NCBI GenBank assembly: GCA_002441345.1
Contig: DJVU01000093.1
Span: forward strand, 1 to 54,558
DNA length: 54,558 nt
Reading direction: 5' to 3'
Source of the DNA: Bacteroidales bacterium UBA6248
Lineage (GTDB): Bacteria > Bacteroidota > Bacteroidia > Bacteroidales > Lentimicrobiaceae
The translations under genes and the position numbers were made by a program. The notes under the pieces were generated by a model. The model saw only the letters and a list, made by a program, of their open reading frames with translations. It was not told where the DNA came from and made no database searches. Shown piece after piece: positions 40,980 to 50,512 of the stretch; the stretch's first letter is position 1; each line of letters starts with the position of its first letter.

Positions 40980-43175
40980 ATGAAGAAAGTGAATGACTAT
41001 TCGCTTAATGAACTACTGAAGAAAATTTTTGGATTTGATTCCTTCAAGGGAAATCAGGAGGCCATTATTAATAACCTCCTTGATGGCAGAGATACGTTTG
41101 TAATTATGCCAACCGGAGGAGGAAAGTCGATGTGTTATCAGCTTCCGGCTCTGATCAGTCCCGGAACGGCCATTATTATTTCCCCGCTTATAGCGCTGAT
41201 GAAGAATCAGGTGGATGCAATCCGGAATTTCGGGGCCGAACAGGGCATGGCTCATTTCTTAAATTCATCGCTGAGCAAATCTGAAATTGCCGAGGTTCGG
41301 AAGGACCTGAAGAGCGGGAAAACGAAATTGCTGTACGTTGCACCCGAATCCCTTACCAAAGATGAGAATGTGCAGTTTCTGCAGGAAATTGATATATCGT
41401 TTTTCGCCATTGACGAAGCGCACTGTATTTCGGAATGGGGTCACGATTTCAGGCCGGAATACAGAAGGCTGAGGCCAATCATAGAAGCCATCGGCAAAAA
41501 AGTGCCGATTATTGCCCTTACGGCAACTGCTACCCCAAAAGTTCAGCAGGATATTCAGAAAAACCTGAATATGCTTGATGCTTCTCTGTTTATTTCCTCG
41601 TTTAACAGGCCTAACCTCTACTACGAAGTACGTCCCAAAGGCGATGAACCAATAAAAGACATCATCAAGTTCATTAAGTCACAGCCTGGTAAATCGGGTA
41701 TTGTTTATTGCCTTAGCCGTAAAAAAGTCGAAGAAATCGCCGAAACCCTTCAGGTGAACGGTATTAAAGCCTTGCCGTATCATGCCGGCCTTGACTCCCC
41801 GACCAGGGTAACCAACCAGGATAAATTCCTGATGGAAGAAATAGACGTTATTGTGGCAACCATCGCCTTCGGAATGGGAATCGATAAGCCCGATGTGCGT
41901 TATGTGATCCACCACGATATGCCTAAAAGCCTTGAAGGCTATTACCAGGAGACCGGAAGAGCCGGAAGAGACGACGGAGAAGGCAACTGCGTCGCTTTTT
42001 ACAGTTTCGATGATATCCAGAAACTCGAAAAATTCAATAAAAACAAATCGGTAGCCGAACAGGAAATTGCCAGTCAGCTGCTGCTCGAAACCGTTTCCTA
42101 TGCCGAATCTTCCGTATGCCGCCGGAAACAGCTGCTGCATTACTTCGGCGAAATTTATCCGGAAGATAATTGCGGAAGCTGCGACAACTGTTTGCACCCC
42201 AAAACCAAATTCGAAGGCAAGGAAGCCGTGGAGCTGGTTCTTGAAACGGTAATAGCCCTTAAACAGCTGTTTAAGGCAAAACACGTTATTGGGGTAATCA
42301 CCGGAAAACCCTCGGCAAATAACAAGTCGTTCAAACACAACCAGCTTGAGGTGTTTGGCAAAGGCGCCGAATACGACGAGAAATACTGGAACGCGGTAAT
42401 CCGCCAGATGCTCATTGAGAGGCTTCTGGTAAAAGATATAGAAAACTATGGCCTGCTCAAAGTAACACCCGAGGGGCATAAGTTTCTGAAGAAACCCTAC
42501 TCCATACTGCTCACCAGAGACCACGACTACGAAAATGCCGAGGAGGAGGACTTCTTTGCCGGTGGTGCCAAAACAAGCACGGCCGACAAGAATCTGTTTA
42601 CAATGCTGAAAGACCTCAGGAAGGAAATTTCCCGTAAGGAAAACCTCCCCCCGTTTGTGATCTTTCAGGATCCCTCGCTCGAAGATATGGCGATTCAGTA
42701 TCCCATCACCTTCGACGAATTGAAAAACATTACCGGAGTCGGAGCCGGGAAAGCTCAGAAATACGGTAAACCTTTCCTCGACCTGATCAAGACCTATGTA
42801 GAAGAAAACGAGATTATCCGGCCGATGGACATGGTTGTTAAATCCGTGGTAAACAAATCGGGACTCAAAGTTTATATCATTCAGAATATTGACCGCAAGA
42901 TATCACTCGAAGATATCGCCTTTGCAAAGAATATGTCGATCAGCGAGCTGCTTACCGAAATTGAACGAATTGTTTCGGCTGGAACCAAGCTCGATCTTAA
43001 TTATTATGTGAATGAGTACGTTGATCCGTATCATCAGGATGAGATTTACGACTACTTCCGTGAAGCCGAAAGCGATTCGATAGAAAATGCACTGCAGGAG
43101 CTGGGAGAGGATGAGTTTAGTGAAGAGGAAATCCGGCTGATGCGGATCAAGTTTATGTCGGATCTCGGAAATTAA
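40980..43175 (+). CDS. recQ: ATP-dependent DNA helicase RecQ
   Basis: This 731-residue 3'-5' helicase of recombination and replication-fork repair starts at the ATG at 40980; the TTG nine bases earlier is less likely. Motifs include FKGNQ at the N-terminus, Walker A in MPTGGGKSMCYQLP, the DEAH box in FAIDEAHCISEWGHDF, and QETGRAGRDD (motif VI). The zinc-binding RQC segment has four Cys (VCRRKQLLHYF to CGSCDNC). An HRDC-type domain follows near 545-620, and an extra C-terminal helical domain is common in Bacteroidota RecQ. Confidence 0.97.
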   Translation: MKKVNDYSLNELLKKIFGFDSFKGNQEAIINNLLDGRDTFVIMPTGGGKSMCYQLPALISPGTAIIISPLIALMKNQVDAIRNFGAEQGMAHFLNSSLSKSEIAEVRKDLKSGKTKLLYVAPESLTKDENVQFLQEIDISFFAIDEAHCISEWGHDFRPEYRRLRPIIEAIGKKVPIIALTATATPKVQQDIQKNLNMLDASLFISSFNRPNLYYEVRPKGDEPIKDIIKFIKSQPGKSGIVYCLSRKKVEEIAETLQVNGIKALPYHAGLDSPTRVTNQDKFLMEEIDVIVATIAFGMGIDKPDVRYVIHHDMPKSLEGYYQETGRAGRDDGEGNCVAFYSFDDIQKLEKFNKNKSVAEQEIASQLLLETVSYAESSVCRRKQLLHYFGEIYPEDNCGSCDNCLHPKTKFEGKEAVELVLETVIALKQLFKAKHVIGVITGKPSANNKSFKHNQLEVFGKGAEYDEKYWNAVIRQMLIERLLVKDIENYGLLKVTPEGHKFLKKPYSILLTRDHDYENAEEEDFFAGGAKTSTADKNLFTMLKDLRKEISRKENLPPFVIFQDPSLEDMAIQYPITFDELKNITGVGAGKAQKYGKPFLDLIKTYVEENEIIRPMDMVVKSVVNKSGLKVYIIQNIDRKISLEDIAFAKNMSISELLTEIERIVSAGTKLDLNYYVNEYVDPYHQDEIYDYFREAESDSIENALQELGEDEFSEEEIRLMRIKFMSDLGN

Positions 43176-43179
43176 CCTC

Positions 43180-43264
43180 CGGTGAGCGTTTCTGTTGCCG
43201 CTGCAACAGGATTCGTGTTCACCGAAACAGAATACATCCCGGAATTGAGCTCCAGTTCCGGGAT
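43180..43264 (+). terminator. Nested hairpins after recQ
   Basis: Five bases after the recQ stop, CGGTGA (43180-43185) pairs with TCACCG (43219-43224) and encloses CTGTTGC (43192-43198) with GCAACAG (43203-43209). A second strong hairpin, ATCCCGGAA (43236-43244) with TTCCGGGAT (43256-43264), is followed by ATTTATTA. The last is the likely terminator. Confidence 0.7.
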
Positions 43265-43351
43265 ATTTATTACATATAAACAGCCCTTCCAGAATCCGGT
43301 GGCCAGACAGCCTCTTTTTTAAGTACATTTGCAACCAAAAAATAAACAATT

Positions 43352-44056
43352 ATGCAGGAAGAAACCATGAACCAGGTTCCACAGCAGGATGAGGACATGA
43401 ACAAAACCCTAAACTCAGGCCCTGACACCGCTGCTCCGGCCTCAGGTAACAGCAGGCTGAATCTTGTTTTAACGACGATTAACCTGATCCTTCTTGCCGG
43501 ACTGGCAATCTTGTATTTCATCGTTCTGAAGCCGGCAAAGCCGGAAACAAATAACCGGTTGTCTGCTAAAACTGCAGAAGGTTCCATACGTGTTGCTTAT
43601 GTAAACAGCGACAGCATTATGGCTAATTATGAGCTGGTTAAGTCGATGCGCAATACACTGGAATCCAAAACCCGTGAACTGGAAAACGAACTTCGGAGAA
43701 AGCAGGCTGCATTTGAAAAGGATGCCGGTTATTTTCAGGAACAGGTTAACAAGCGCAGCATTTCTGAAGCTTCGGCTCAGGAAATCTACGCACAGCTGAT
43801 GAATGAGCAGCAGAAACTCTACGAACTGAGAGAAAAATACACTGCAGAACTGGCCGATCAGGAGTATGAACTTAACCTTGTACTTCTCGACAGCCTGAAC
43901 AATTTCCTTGACCGGTATAATAAGAAGGTAAATTTTGATTACATCTTCTCGCATACGCGGGGAGGTAACATTCTGCATGCCAACGATTCACTGGATATTA
44001 CACAGGATGTGCTCAAGCTTCTGAACGAGGAATACCGCAAGACCTCCGGAAAATAA
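43352..44056 (+). CDS. OmpH/Skp-like protein with N-terminal membrane anchor
   Basis: This 234-residue protein has a ~30-residue cytoplasmic stretch and one membrane helix (LNLILLAGLAILYFIVL, about 40-58). An OmpH-like domain follows: a strand with VAYVNSDSIMANYEL and a long coiled coil at about 105-190. It resembles the periplasmic Skp-type chaperones at 6853 and 7471 but is anchored in the inner membrane instead of being cleaved and released. Its stop and the next gene's start share a base (TAATG). Confidence 0.82.
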   Translation: MQEETMNQVPQQDEDMNKTLNSGPDTAAPASGNSRLNLVLTTINLILLAGLAILYFIVLKPAKPETNNRLSAKTAEGSIRVAYVNSDSIMANYELVKSMRNTLESKTRELENELRRKQAAFEKDAGYFQEQVNKRSISEASAQEIYAQLMNEQQKLYELREKYTAELADQEYELNLVLLDSLNNFLDRYNKKVNFDYIFSHTRGGNILHANDSLDITQDVLKLLNEEYRKTSGK

Positions 44057-44472
44057 TGCGAAAACTGCTACCCATTGTCCTGTTTGCCTTACTTTTTGTT
44101 TTGTCGGCCATTACGGGCTGCCGTAACAGAAATACAGATGCACCGGACGTGATTCCCAGAGCCGAAATGATACGGCTGATGACTGAAATGGAAGTCACCG
44201 AAGCTGCTTTGCGCTACAGGCAAAGCCGTGTATCGGCAGACAGCATCAGGAAGTTATCGCAACGCTCCTATGACTCGGTGTATGCCCGTTACGGGTATTC
44301 ACCCGAACGCTTCCGCCACAGCCTGGAGTATTACCAGAAAAACCTTGAAGATTACCAGCAAATGCTCGATGAGGTGATACAGCGGCTGACCAGGGAAAAG
44401 GACAGTGTTAATCTGACTCCTGAAGGCCGGCTTGATACAACCGTTGCAGGTCGTGAGCTTCTCCGGAAATAA
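44056..44472 (+). CDS. DUF4296 domain-containing lipoprotein
   Basis: This 138-residue protein has a lipobox (VLSAITGC). It has the DUF4296 pattern of helices with VYARYGYSPERFRHSLEYYQKN near the middle. The family is restricted to Bacteroidota and its function is unknown. It is coupled to the OmpH-like gene through TAATG. Confidence 0.85.
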   Translation: MRKLLPIVLFALLFVLSAITGCRNRNTDAPDVIPRAEMIRLMTEMEVTEAALRYRQSRVSADSIRKLSQRSYDSVYARYGYSPERFRHSLEYYQKNLEDYQQMLDEVIQRLTREKDSVNLTPEGRLDTTVAGRELLRK

Positions 44473-44550
44473 AACTTACGGAACTTCAGTAAATTAAAGA
44501 GGCCGTTTCGCAATCCGCGGGGTTATGCCCGGGTTTTTGTCAACAATCCG

Positions 44551-44982
44551 TTATTGTTTTACCGCTGTTGCCTGATAGGTTCGTTCGTCGCCGCCGGCAG
44601 TAATGGTGTAATTCCAGCTCATACCCGTATTTCCGGATGAGGAGCCGCTTCCGCTGATCAGAAATCCGCTGGCTATCTCCTGCAGGGGTACGGTAATCCT
44701 TCCGGTTGTAACAATTCCGAAAGCAGAATAGGCATTTCCGGCATTTCCGAAATTGCGGATCAGCACTTGTGACGAATTGGCCGGGTCATAGCTTATGGTT
44801 ATCGTATAGCTGATACCCTCTGTCGATTTGTAGCCACTGGTTTCGGTTACCCTCCAGGATCCGGTAAATTTATCGCGCGGATCCATCTCATACGGATCAA
44901 GATCTTCATCAAGAACACAGGAAGTAAGCGGGAAGATCATTAGCATGAGTAATGTTAATTGCATGAGTGGTTTGCGTTTCAT
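44551..44982 (-). CDS. Small Bacteroidota lipoprotein, uncharacterised
   Basis: This 143-residue protein starts at the ATG at 44982 (MKRKPLMQLTLLML) and has a lipobox (IFPLTSC). The mature part is acidic near the anchor (VLDEDLDPYEMDPRDKF) and then beta-rich (GSWRVTETSGYKS, TYQATAV), with a Ser/Gly loop. It looks like a small lipocalin-like or calycin sandwich but I cannot name a family. It is monocistronic. Acidic residues right after the lipid Cys may act as a surface-export signal of this phylum. Confidence 0.7.
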   Translation of the reverse strand: MKRKPLMQLTLLMLMIFPLTSCVLDEDLDPYEMDPRDKFTGSWRVTETSGYKSTEGISYTITISYDPANSSQVLIRNFGNAGNAYSAFGIVTTGRITVPLQEIASGFLISGSGSSSGNTGMSWNYTITAGGDERTYQATAVKQ

Positions 44983-45253
44983 GTGGATGAGGATTTTTTG
45001 GATACCAGGCTTCTTAATCAAATAATATGCCTGAGCTAGCAGGATGATGCTGTAAATGAATTTTTTTTTAGCGTTCCGCATCAAGAGGCAATGAACTGCG
45101 AAAAGGTTGCGGTAGTTTTTCGGCGATCCGTGTCAGGGATTTTGGGATAGATAGTAATGTGAAGCCCTGAAACCGGCAAATAATATTTTTTTTCCGATTA
45201 ATATATTTCTTACTTTTCATCTCAAATTTAAGTGAAAAATTCCCGGCAATTTT

Positions 45254-47227
45254 ATGCCGGATTATTCCGGTGCTCCGGAAAGGCCTGATACGACACAGGT
45301 ATTAAAAACTGGTTTTATGGATACACTTCTTGACTTGCTTGAAACGGCTGCTGACCGATTCCCCGGGAACACGTATTTGTATGAAAAACGGGGAGATGAA
45401 TGGACGAAAACCACGTATGCTGAGACTCGTGAGCAGGTCTATGCCTTTGGTGCCGGCCTGCTCAGCCTGGGAGTAAAGTCCGGCGATCGCATCGCAATTT
45501 TATCGGAAGGCAAGAACAGCTGGATTATTGGTGAACTCGGAATACTGTCAGCCGGTTGCTGCAGTGTGCCGCTTTCGATAAAGCTTTCTCCTGCCGAAGT
45601 TGAATTCAGGGTGAATCACAGCGAAGCAAGGATGGCACTGGTATCCGCCGGTCAGCTGGCAAAAATAAAAGAGGTTCGAAGCCGGCTCCCCAATCTTGAA
45701 AAGGTGATTCTGCTGGATGAAGCTCCGGAAACCGGTGATGGATATGAATTTACGTATAAAGGTATTGCAGAAGCCGGGCAGCAGTTTCTGAGTGGAAATC
45801 CCGGTAAGCTTCAGGAAGTCATAAAAACGGTAGGGCCTGAAACACTTGCCAATATCACGTATACATCGGGAACCACATCGGTGCCTAAAGGCATTATGCT
45901 TACGCACGGCAATTACATCTGCAACGTAAAGCAGTCCCTCACCCTTATGGATATCCCCGACTGGTATAAAACCCTGGCGTTTTTACCCTGGGATCATTGT
46001 TTTGCCCATACCGCCTGCCTTTATTGCTTCATGGCAAAAGGTGCCGGAGTCGGATCGCTTCAAACGGGAAAAAATGCACATGAAACGCTGAAAAATATTC
46101 CCGTCAATATCAAAGAGCTGAAACCCGATCTGCTGATGAGTGTTCCGGCCATTTCAAAGAACTTCAGGAAAAGCATTGAATCGGCAATTGCAGCCAAGGG
46201 AAAAGTCGCAGCTAACCTGTTTAAATTGGGATTAAAAACCGCTTATGCCTATAACGGACTCGGCTTCAACAAAGGCAGAGGGTGGCGGTTCGTTCTCAAG
46301 CCGTTCGTTAAACTCTTCGATATCATCCTGTTTGCAAAAGTCCGCGAGGGCTTTGGCGGAAACCTCTCGTTTTTTATCGGCGGTGGTGCACTTCTCGATA
46401 TTGAACTCCAGCGCTTTTTTCTGGCAATCGGAGTTCCCGTTTGTCAGGGCTACGGGTTATCGGAAGCTTCACCCGTAATCTCATCCAATTCGCTAGCCAG
46501 CATCAAGATCGGTACTTCCGGCAGGCTGGTAAAGCATATGGATCTGAAGATCTGTGATACAGAAGGAAACGAATTGCCTGAGGGCCAGGCCGGTGAAATC
46601 GTGATCCGGGGCGGAAATGTAATGAAGGGATACTGGAAAAATCCGGAAGCTACCGCAGAAACCATAAAAGATGGCTGGCTGTATACCGGAGACCTGGGCT
46701 ATATGGACAAAGACGGTTTTCTGGTGGTTAAAGGGCGTTTCAAGAGCCTGCTGATTGCCAGCGACGGCGAAAAATACAGCCCGGAAGGCATAGAGGAAGC
46801 AATTGTCGAAAATTCAAAGCTGATCGATCAGTGCATGCTTCACAATAACCAGGATCCGTATACCATCGGTCTTATAGTTCCCAATGCGGTGGAACTGAAC
46901 CGGCAGATCAGCAGGCACGGTGCGGAGCCGGGAACGCCCGAAGGCATTGAAGCAGGCATCAAATGGATACGCCACGAAATCAATGCATATTATAAGCACG
47001 GTAAATATTCCGGAATGTTTCCCGAACGATGGCTTCCTGCCGCGTTTGCCATTCTTCCGGAGCCGTTCACCGAAAAAAATCTTATGATCAACTCCACGAT
47101 GAAAATGGTCAGAGGTAAGATCGGCGAACATTACGAAGATACCATCAGGTTCCTGTATACTCCGGCAGCGAAAAACCCGGTGAATGATCTGAACCGCGCC
47201 AATCTGGCGGCATGGTATTCGACCTAG
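45254..47227 (+). CDS. AMP-binding long-chain acyl-CoA ligase
   Basis: This 657-residue adenylate-forming enzyme activates fatty acids as acyl-CoA. The P-loop is YTSGTTSVPKGIMLTHGN, the second motif is GYGLSEASP, the adenine site includes WLYTGDLGYMDKDGFL, and the hinge KGRFKSLLIASDGEKYSPE is followed by the catalytic Lys near KNLMINSTMKMVRGKI. An in-frame ATG 21 codons in (45317, MDTLLDLLETAADRFPGN) matches the usual start of related proteins, so the true N-terminus may be shorter. Confidence 0.93.
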   Translation: MPDYSGAPERPDTTQVLKTGFMDTLLDLLETAADRFPGNTYLYEKRGDEWTKTTYAETREQVYAFGAGLLSLGVKSGDRIAILSEGKNSWIIGELGILSAGCCSVPLSIKLSPAEVEFRVNHSEARMALVSAGQLAKIKEVRSRLPNLEKVILLDEAPETGDGYEFTYKGIAEAGQQFLSGNPGKLQEVIKTVGPETLANITYTSGTTSVPKGIMLTHGNYICNVKQSLTLMDIPDWYKTLAFLPWDHCFAHTACLYCFMAKGAGVGSLQTGKNAHETLKNIPVNIKELKPDLLMSVPAISKNFRKSIESAIAAKGKVAANLFKLGLKTAYAYNGLGFNKGRGWRFVLKPFVKLFDIILFAKVREGFGGNLSFFIGGGALLDIELQRFFLAIGVPVCQGYGLSEASPVISSNSLASIKIGTSGRLVKHMDLKICDTEGNELPEGQAGEIVIRGGNVMKGYWKNPEATAETIKDGWLYTGDLGYMDKDGFLVVKGRFKSLLIASDGEKYSPEGIEEAIVENSKLIDQCMLHNNQDPYTIGLIVPNAVELNRQISRHGAEPGTPEGIEAGIKWIRHEINAYYKHGKYSGMFPERWLPAAFAILPEPFTEKNLMINSTMKMVRGKIGEHYEDTIRFLYTPAAKNPVNDLNRANLAAWYST

Positions 47228-47371
47228 GAATATGTCGTATAAACTCTTCGAAATCAGATATTGATTCCGTCAGCTGCAGGTTTTCGCCTGCACCGGATAT
47301 TTATGTTTGGTGCCGCAACCCTGGCTTGCAGCTTTCCAAACGGATTATTGGTTGTTTAAACAGTTGCTGAT

Positions 47372-48706
47372 CTAAAGTCCGTGAATCAGTTTCAGGGTTT
47401 CACTGTGATCCGGTGTCTGAAGTTTCAGAAGATATATTCCCGGCTCAAGGTGCCGTGTGTCGAACGACAGTTTTTGCGAAAAGCCTTCCGCCATCCCTTC
47501 AAACAGTTCTATCTCCTGCCTTCCCGTGATATCGTGCAGGCTAAGGCATACGGTGGTCGGCTGACTGAGGTTAAGTTTGATGTTGAGCCTGTTGCCAAAC
47601 GGATTGGGATAGGTTTCAATATACTGTCCGGATGTACCTGCATGTTGGGTATGGGTATAAATGCTGTAATCGGTCAGTAAGGAATCGATAAACATCAGAG
47701 ATTCTGTAAAATAGGAGTCGGGCATCTGATGATTCGCCTTATGGGAGACAAATTTATACGAGATGCCGTATTTAGTCAGGGTGTCCTGCAGGGCAAAGTT
47801 GGGAAAATAGGCGAGTGTTTCATCGTACAGGCCGCAGCCGTATATAATGCTCAGACTATCAGCAGGAGAAAGGGTGGAAATCAGGAGGGGGATATTGAAA
47901 TTATGCCATTTGTCATAGACGGAATCGATAAGCTGGCAGTATTGATTGAACGGGTACTGAACGATTTGAGGGTTGATATAGGTTTGTGATGAATTTGGGT
48001 CCGGAGAAAATCCGCTGGAAGCAAGAAACATGACTTTGGTAAAGAAATTGGAGAATCCCGCAGTCTGATTTTCGTTCAATCCTGTGTTGTCGTAAAAATC
48101 GTAGTAATAGGGAGGCCCTTCGTTTTCAAACATAAGCATGGCCCGGACCGACGGCATCCAGAGGTCGTAATTTGCCGGTGCCGCATGCGCTGAGATTACC
48201 CGGAACATATCCCTGTATAATATTCCCAGCCTGAAAGCGCCATAAGCTCCCAGCGAATGACCAAACAAGGCTCTTGCATTCTTTTCCGGAATCGTTCGGA
48301 AGTTTTCATCAACAAATGGAATAAGGTCGTCGATGGTAAAATCTTCAAAATTTCCGGTGAGTACCGAGTTGACATAAACCCCCGTTCCAAAAGGCTGGCA
48401 GGAATTGTCGGCACATACAATGATCATGGGATCAATCTGACCGTTGTTGAGCAGGATACTCATTAGCATCTGCTTGTCATCCAGTGCATTTTGATTTCCA
48501 CCCCATCCGTGCAGGAAATATGCTGCAGGGTAATAACAATCGTGTTCCTGATAATAATTGTGCGGAAGATAAATGCTTGCTTTCCGGTATTCTTTCAGCG
48601 AGGGGCTGTAAAAGATCGTATCAATTTTAAAGAATTGCGCAAAACAACTGCTTGCAGAAAGCAAAAGCCCTGCAACAAAGATCGGTATTAGTGCCGGCTT
48701 TTTCAT
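47372..48706 (-). CDS. Secreted esterase-D-type alpha/beta hydrolase with T9SS sorting domain
   Basis: This 444-residue protein has a signal peptide ending SCFAQ. Its esterase domain of the putative tributyrin-esterase/antigen-85 type carries PAAYFLHGWGGNQ and the Ser elbow FGHSLGAYGAF. The C-terminal ~80 residues form a T9SS type A sorting domain (ETYPNPFGNRLNIKL at its start, GIYLLKLQTPDHSETLKLI at its end). It is exported across the outer membrane and probably held on the cell surface. Confidence 0.9.
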   Translation of the reverse strand: MKKPALIPIFVAGLLLSASSCFAQFFKIDTIFYSPSLKEYRKASIYLPHNYYQEHDCYYPAAYFLHGWGGNQNALDDKQMLMSILLNNGQIDPMIIVCADNSCQPFGTGVYVNSVLTGNFEDFTIDDLIPFVDENFRTIPEKNARALFGHSLGAYGAFRLGILYRDMFRVISAHAAPANYDLWMPSVRAMLMFENEGPPYYYDFYDNTGLNENQTAGFSNFFTKVMFLASSGFSPDPNSSQTYINPQIVQYPFNQYCQLIDSVYDKWHNFNIPLLISTLSPADSLSIIYGCGLYDETLAYFPNFALQDTLTKYGISYKFVSHKANHQMPDSYFTESLMFIDSLLTDYSIYTHTQHAGTSGQYIETYPNPFGNRLNIKLNLSQPTTVCLSLHDITGRQEIELFEGMAEGFSQKLSFDTRHLEPGIYLLKLQTPDHSETLKLIHGL

Positions 48707-48728
48707 GACGATAAATGTTAGTGCCTAC

Positions 48729-48736
48729 CAAATTTA
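48729..48736 (-). promoter_or_regulatory. -7 promoter element of the secreted esterase
   Basis: TAAATTTG on the minus strand (48736-48729) matches TAnnTTTG, 22 bases before the ATG at 48706. Confidence 0.5.
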
Positions 48737-49150
48737 AGAAGAAATCTGTAAAATGTATTAATAAGTTGATAAAATCTTGTAAAATGGTTCAAAATGAAAG
48801 AATTGGAGATTTATACATGGGAAAAAGTCTATATTATTTAAAGGAATGAAGGTTTTTTTACATGCTAATCCGTAAGCTTGCCGGTACGGTTTTGGCTGGT
48901 ATCTGCATTTTGTTTCAAATACATACAGGACAATGATTGAAGCGCGGATGAAGTTTATACCGCCATCCGGGCAGCAGGTAATATTTTATGACACTTTTGT
49001 GATGGCAGAGGAAATTTCTTTCACAGGTGATATTTAAGCGATTTATAAATTGCTTAATTTTGCAAATTATTGCGTGAATGAGAGACTAAGCCGATGGGTC
49101 TGACTATTGAAAAATTTTTACGATCTCATTCTTTATTTTAATTTTGCGGG
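48737..49150. other. Divergent intergenic region between the esterase and tilS
   Basis: No gene is seen in these 414 A+T-rich bases. Two exact TAnnTTTG elements face tilS: TAATTTTG at 49055-49062, giving an ~80-base leader, and TAATTTTG at 49139-49146, only 4 bases before the tilS ATG. Confidence 0.45.
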
Positions 49151-50485
49151 ATGCTGTCGCAATTCAAACAATACATATCGCAGTTTCACCTTTTTGGTGA
49201 CGACGATCCGGTGCTTCTGGCTGTAAGTGGCGGAGTTGATTCCATGGTTATGGCTGAGCTGTTTCACCGTGCTGGTTACAATTTTGCCATTGCCCACTGC
49301 AACTTCGGACTCCGGGGTGCCGAATCGAACCAGGACGAACGTTTCGTAGCTTCCATGGCTGAAAGCTATGGGGTTAAATTCTTTGTTAAACACTTCAAAA
49401 CGAGAGAATATGCCGGGTTTAATAAAATCTCGGTACAAATGGCTGCCCGTACCCTTCGCTATGATTGGTTCGATGAACTAATTTCCGGGGAGGGATTCCG
49501 GGCCGTTGCAACGGCACATCACCTCGACGATCAGATTGAAACTTTTTTTATCAATATCCTTCGCGGGACAGGCATCAGCGGCTTACACGGTATTCTGGCC
49601 AACCGGCGTAATATCGTTCATCCCATGATGTTTGCATTCAGGCGTCAGATAGAAGAATTTGCCGGGGACGAAGCTGTCAGGTTTCGGGAAGACAGTTCAA
49701 ACCGTTCATCCAAGTACGTGCGCAACAAAATTCGGCACGACCTTATGCCCCTGCTGGGTGAAATCAATCCCGAATTCAGGAAAACCATCACCTTTACCAT
49801 CGATCGGATGCGCGAAACGGAGCTGATGCTCGATAACCATCTGTCCGTTGTGCGTGATATGGTTGTGGTTGAAAGTAACGAGGGCATTTCATTTAAAATC
49901 AATGAATTGCTAAAACTCACTCCTGCCGGAGTCTATCTGTTCGAACTTCTTCAGCCCTTTGGCTTTAACCGCAGCGTAACCGACGAGATACTAAAGGGAC
50001 TGCAGGAGTCGCCCGGCAAACTGTACTTCTCTCCAACACACCGTTTGTTAAAAGACCGGGAATTGCTTATCCTCACCGAACTGGGGCCTGCCGGTATGCA
50101 GCCAGCCGGGGAAGTGCTGATAGAAGAGGGTACCCGAGAAATTAAAAAGCCCGTTCAACTCAGGCTGTCGTTGATTCCAAACGACGACGAACTGGTGATC
50201 AGCCGAAGCGGAGCCATTGCCATGCTCGATGCCTCAAAAATTACCTGGCCTTTGCGCCTGAGGAAATGGAAGGAAGGCGATACGTTTGTGCCATACGGCA
50301 TGAGCAATAACAAAAAGCTCAGCGATTACTTTATCGACAATAAATTCTCTATCGTTGAAAAAGAAAATGTCTGGCTGCTGATCTCAGGAAATGAAATTGC
50401 CTGGCTGATCGGTCACCGTATCGGAAACCGCTTCCGGGTTGATCCCGCAACCGAAACGGTGCTGCGGATCGAAGTACTTGATTAA
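49151..50485 (+). CDS. tilS: tRNA(Ile)-lysidine synthase
   Basis: This 444-residue PP-loop enzyme converts C34 of the AUA-reading tRNA-Ile to lysidine. The SGGVDS loop is in VLLAVSGGVDSMVMAE. HCNFGLRG, ATAHHLDDQIETFF and NKIRHDLMPLL are the expected motifs. The C-terminal TilS domain (LRLRKWKEGDTFVPYGM, KKLSDYFIDNKFS) is intact. It is an essential gene in most bacteria. It is followed by the DsbD-type gene after 27 bases. Confidence 0.96.
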   Translation: MLSQFKQYISQFHLFGDDDPVLLAVSGGVDSMVMAELFHRAGYNFAIAHCNFGLRGAESNQDERFVASMAESYGVKFFVKHFKTREYAGFNKISVQMAARTLRYDWFDELISGEGFRAVATAHHLDDQIETFFINILRGTGISGLHGILANRRNIVHPMMFAFRRQIEEFAGDEAVRFREDSSNRSSKYVRNKIRHDLMPLLGEINPEFRKTITFTIDRMRETELMLDNHLSVVRDMVVVESNEGISFKINELLKLTPAGVYLFELLQPFGFNRSVTDEILKGLQESPGKLYFSPTHRLLKDRELLILTELGPAGMQPAGEVLIEEGTREIKKPVQLRLSLIPNDDELVISRSGAIAMLDASKITWPLRLRKWKEGDTFVPYGMSNNKKLSDYFIDNKFSIVEKENVWLLISGNEIAWLIGHRIGNRFRVDPATETVLRIEVLD

Positions 50486-50512
50486 TAAAAAGCTTTAACC
50501 AATAATTACCCG

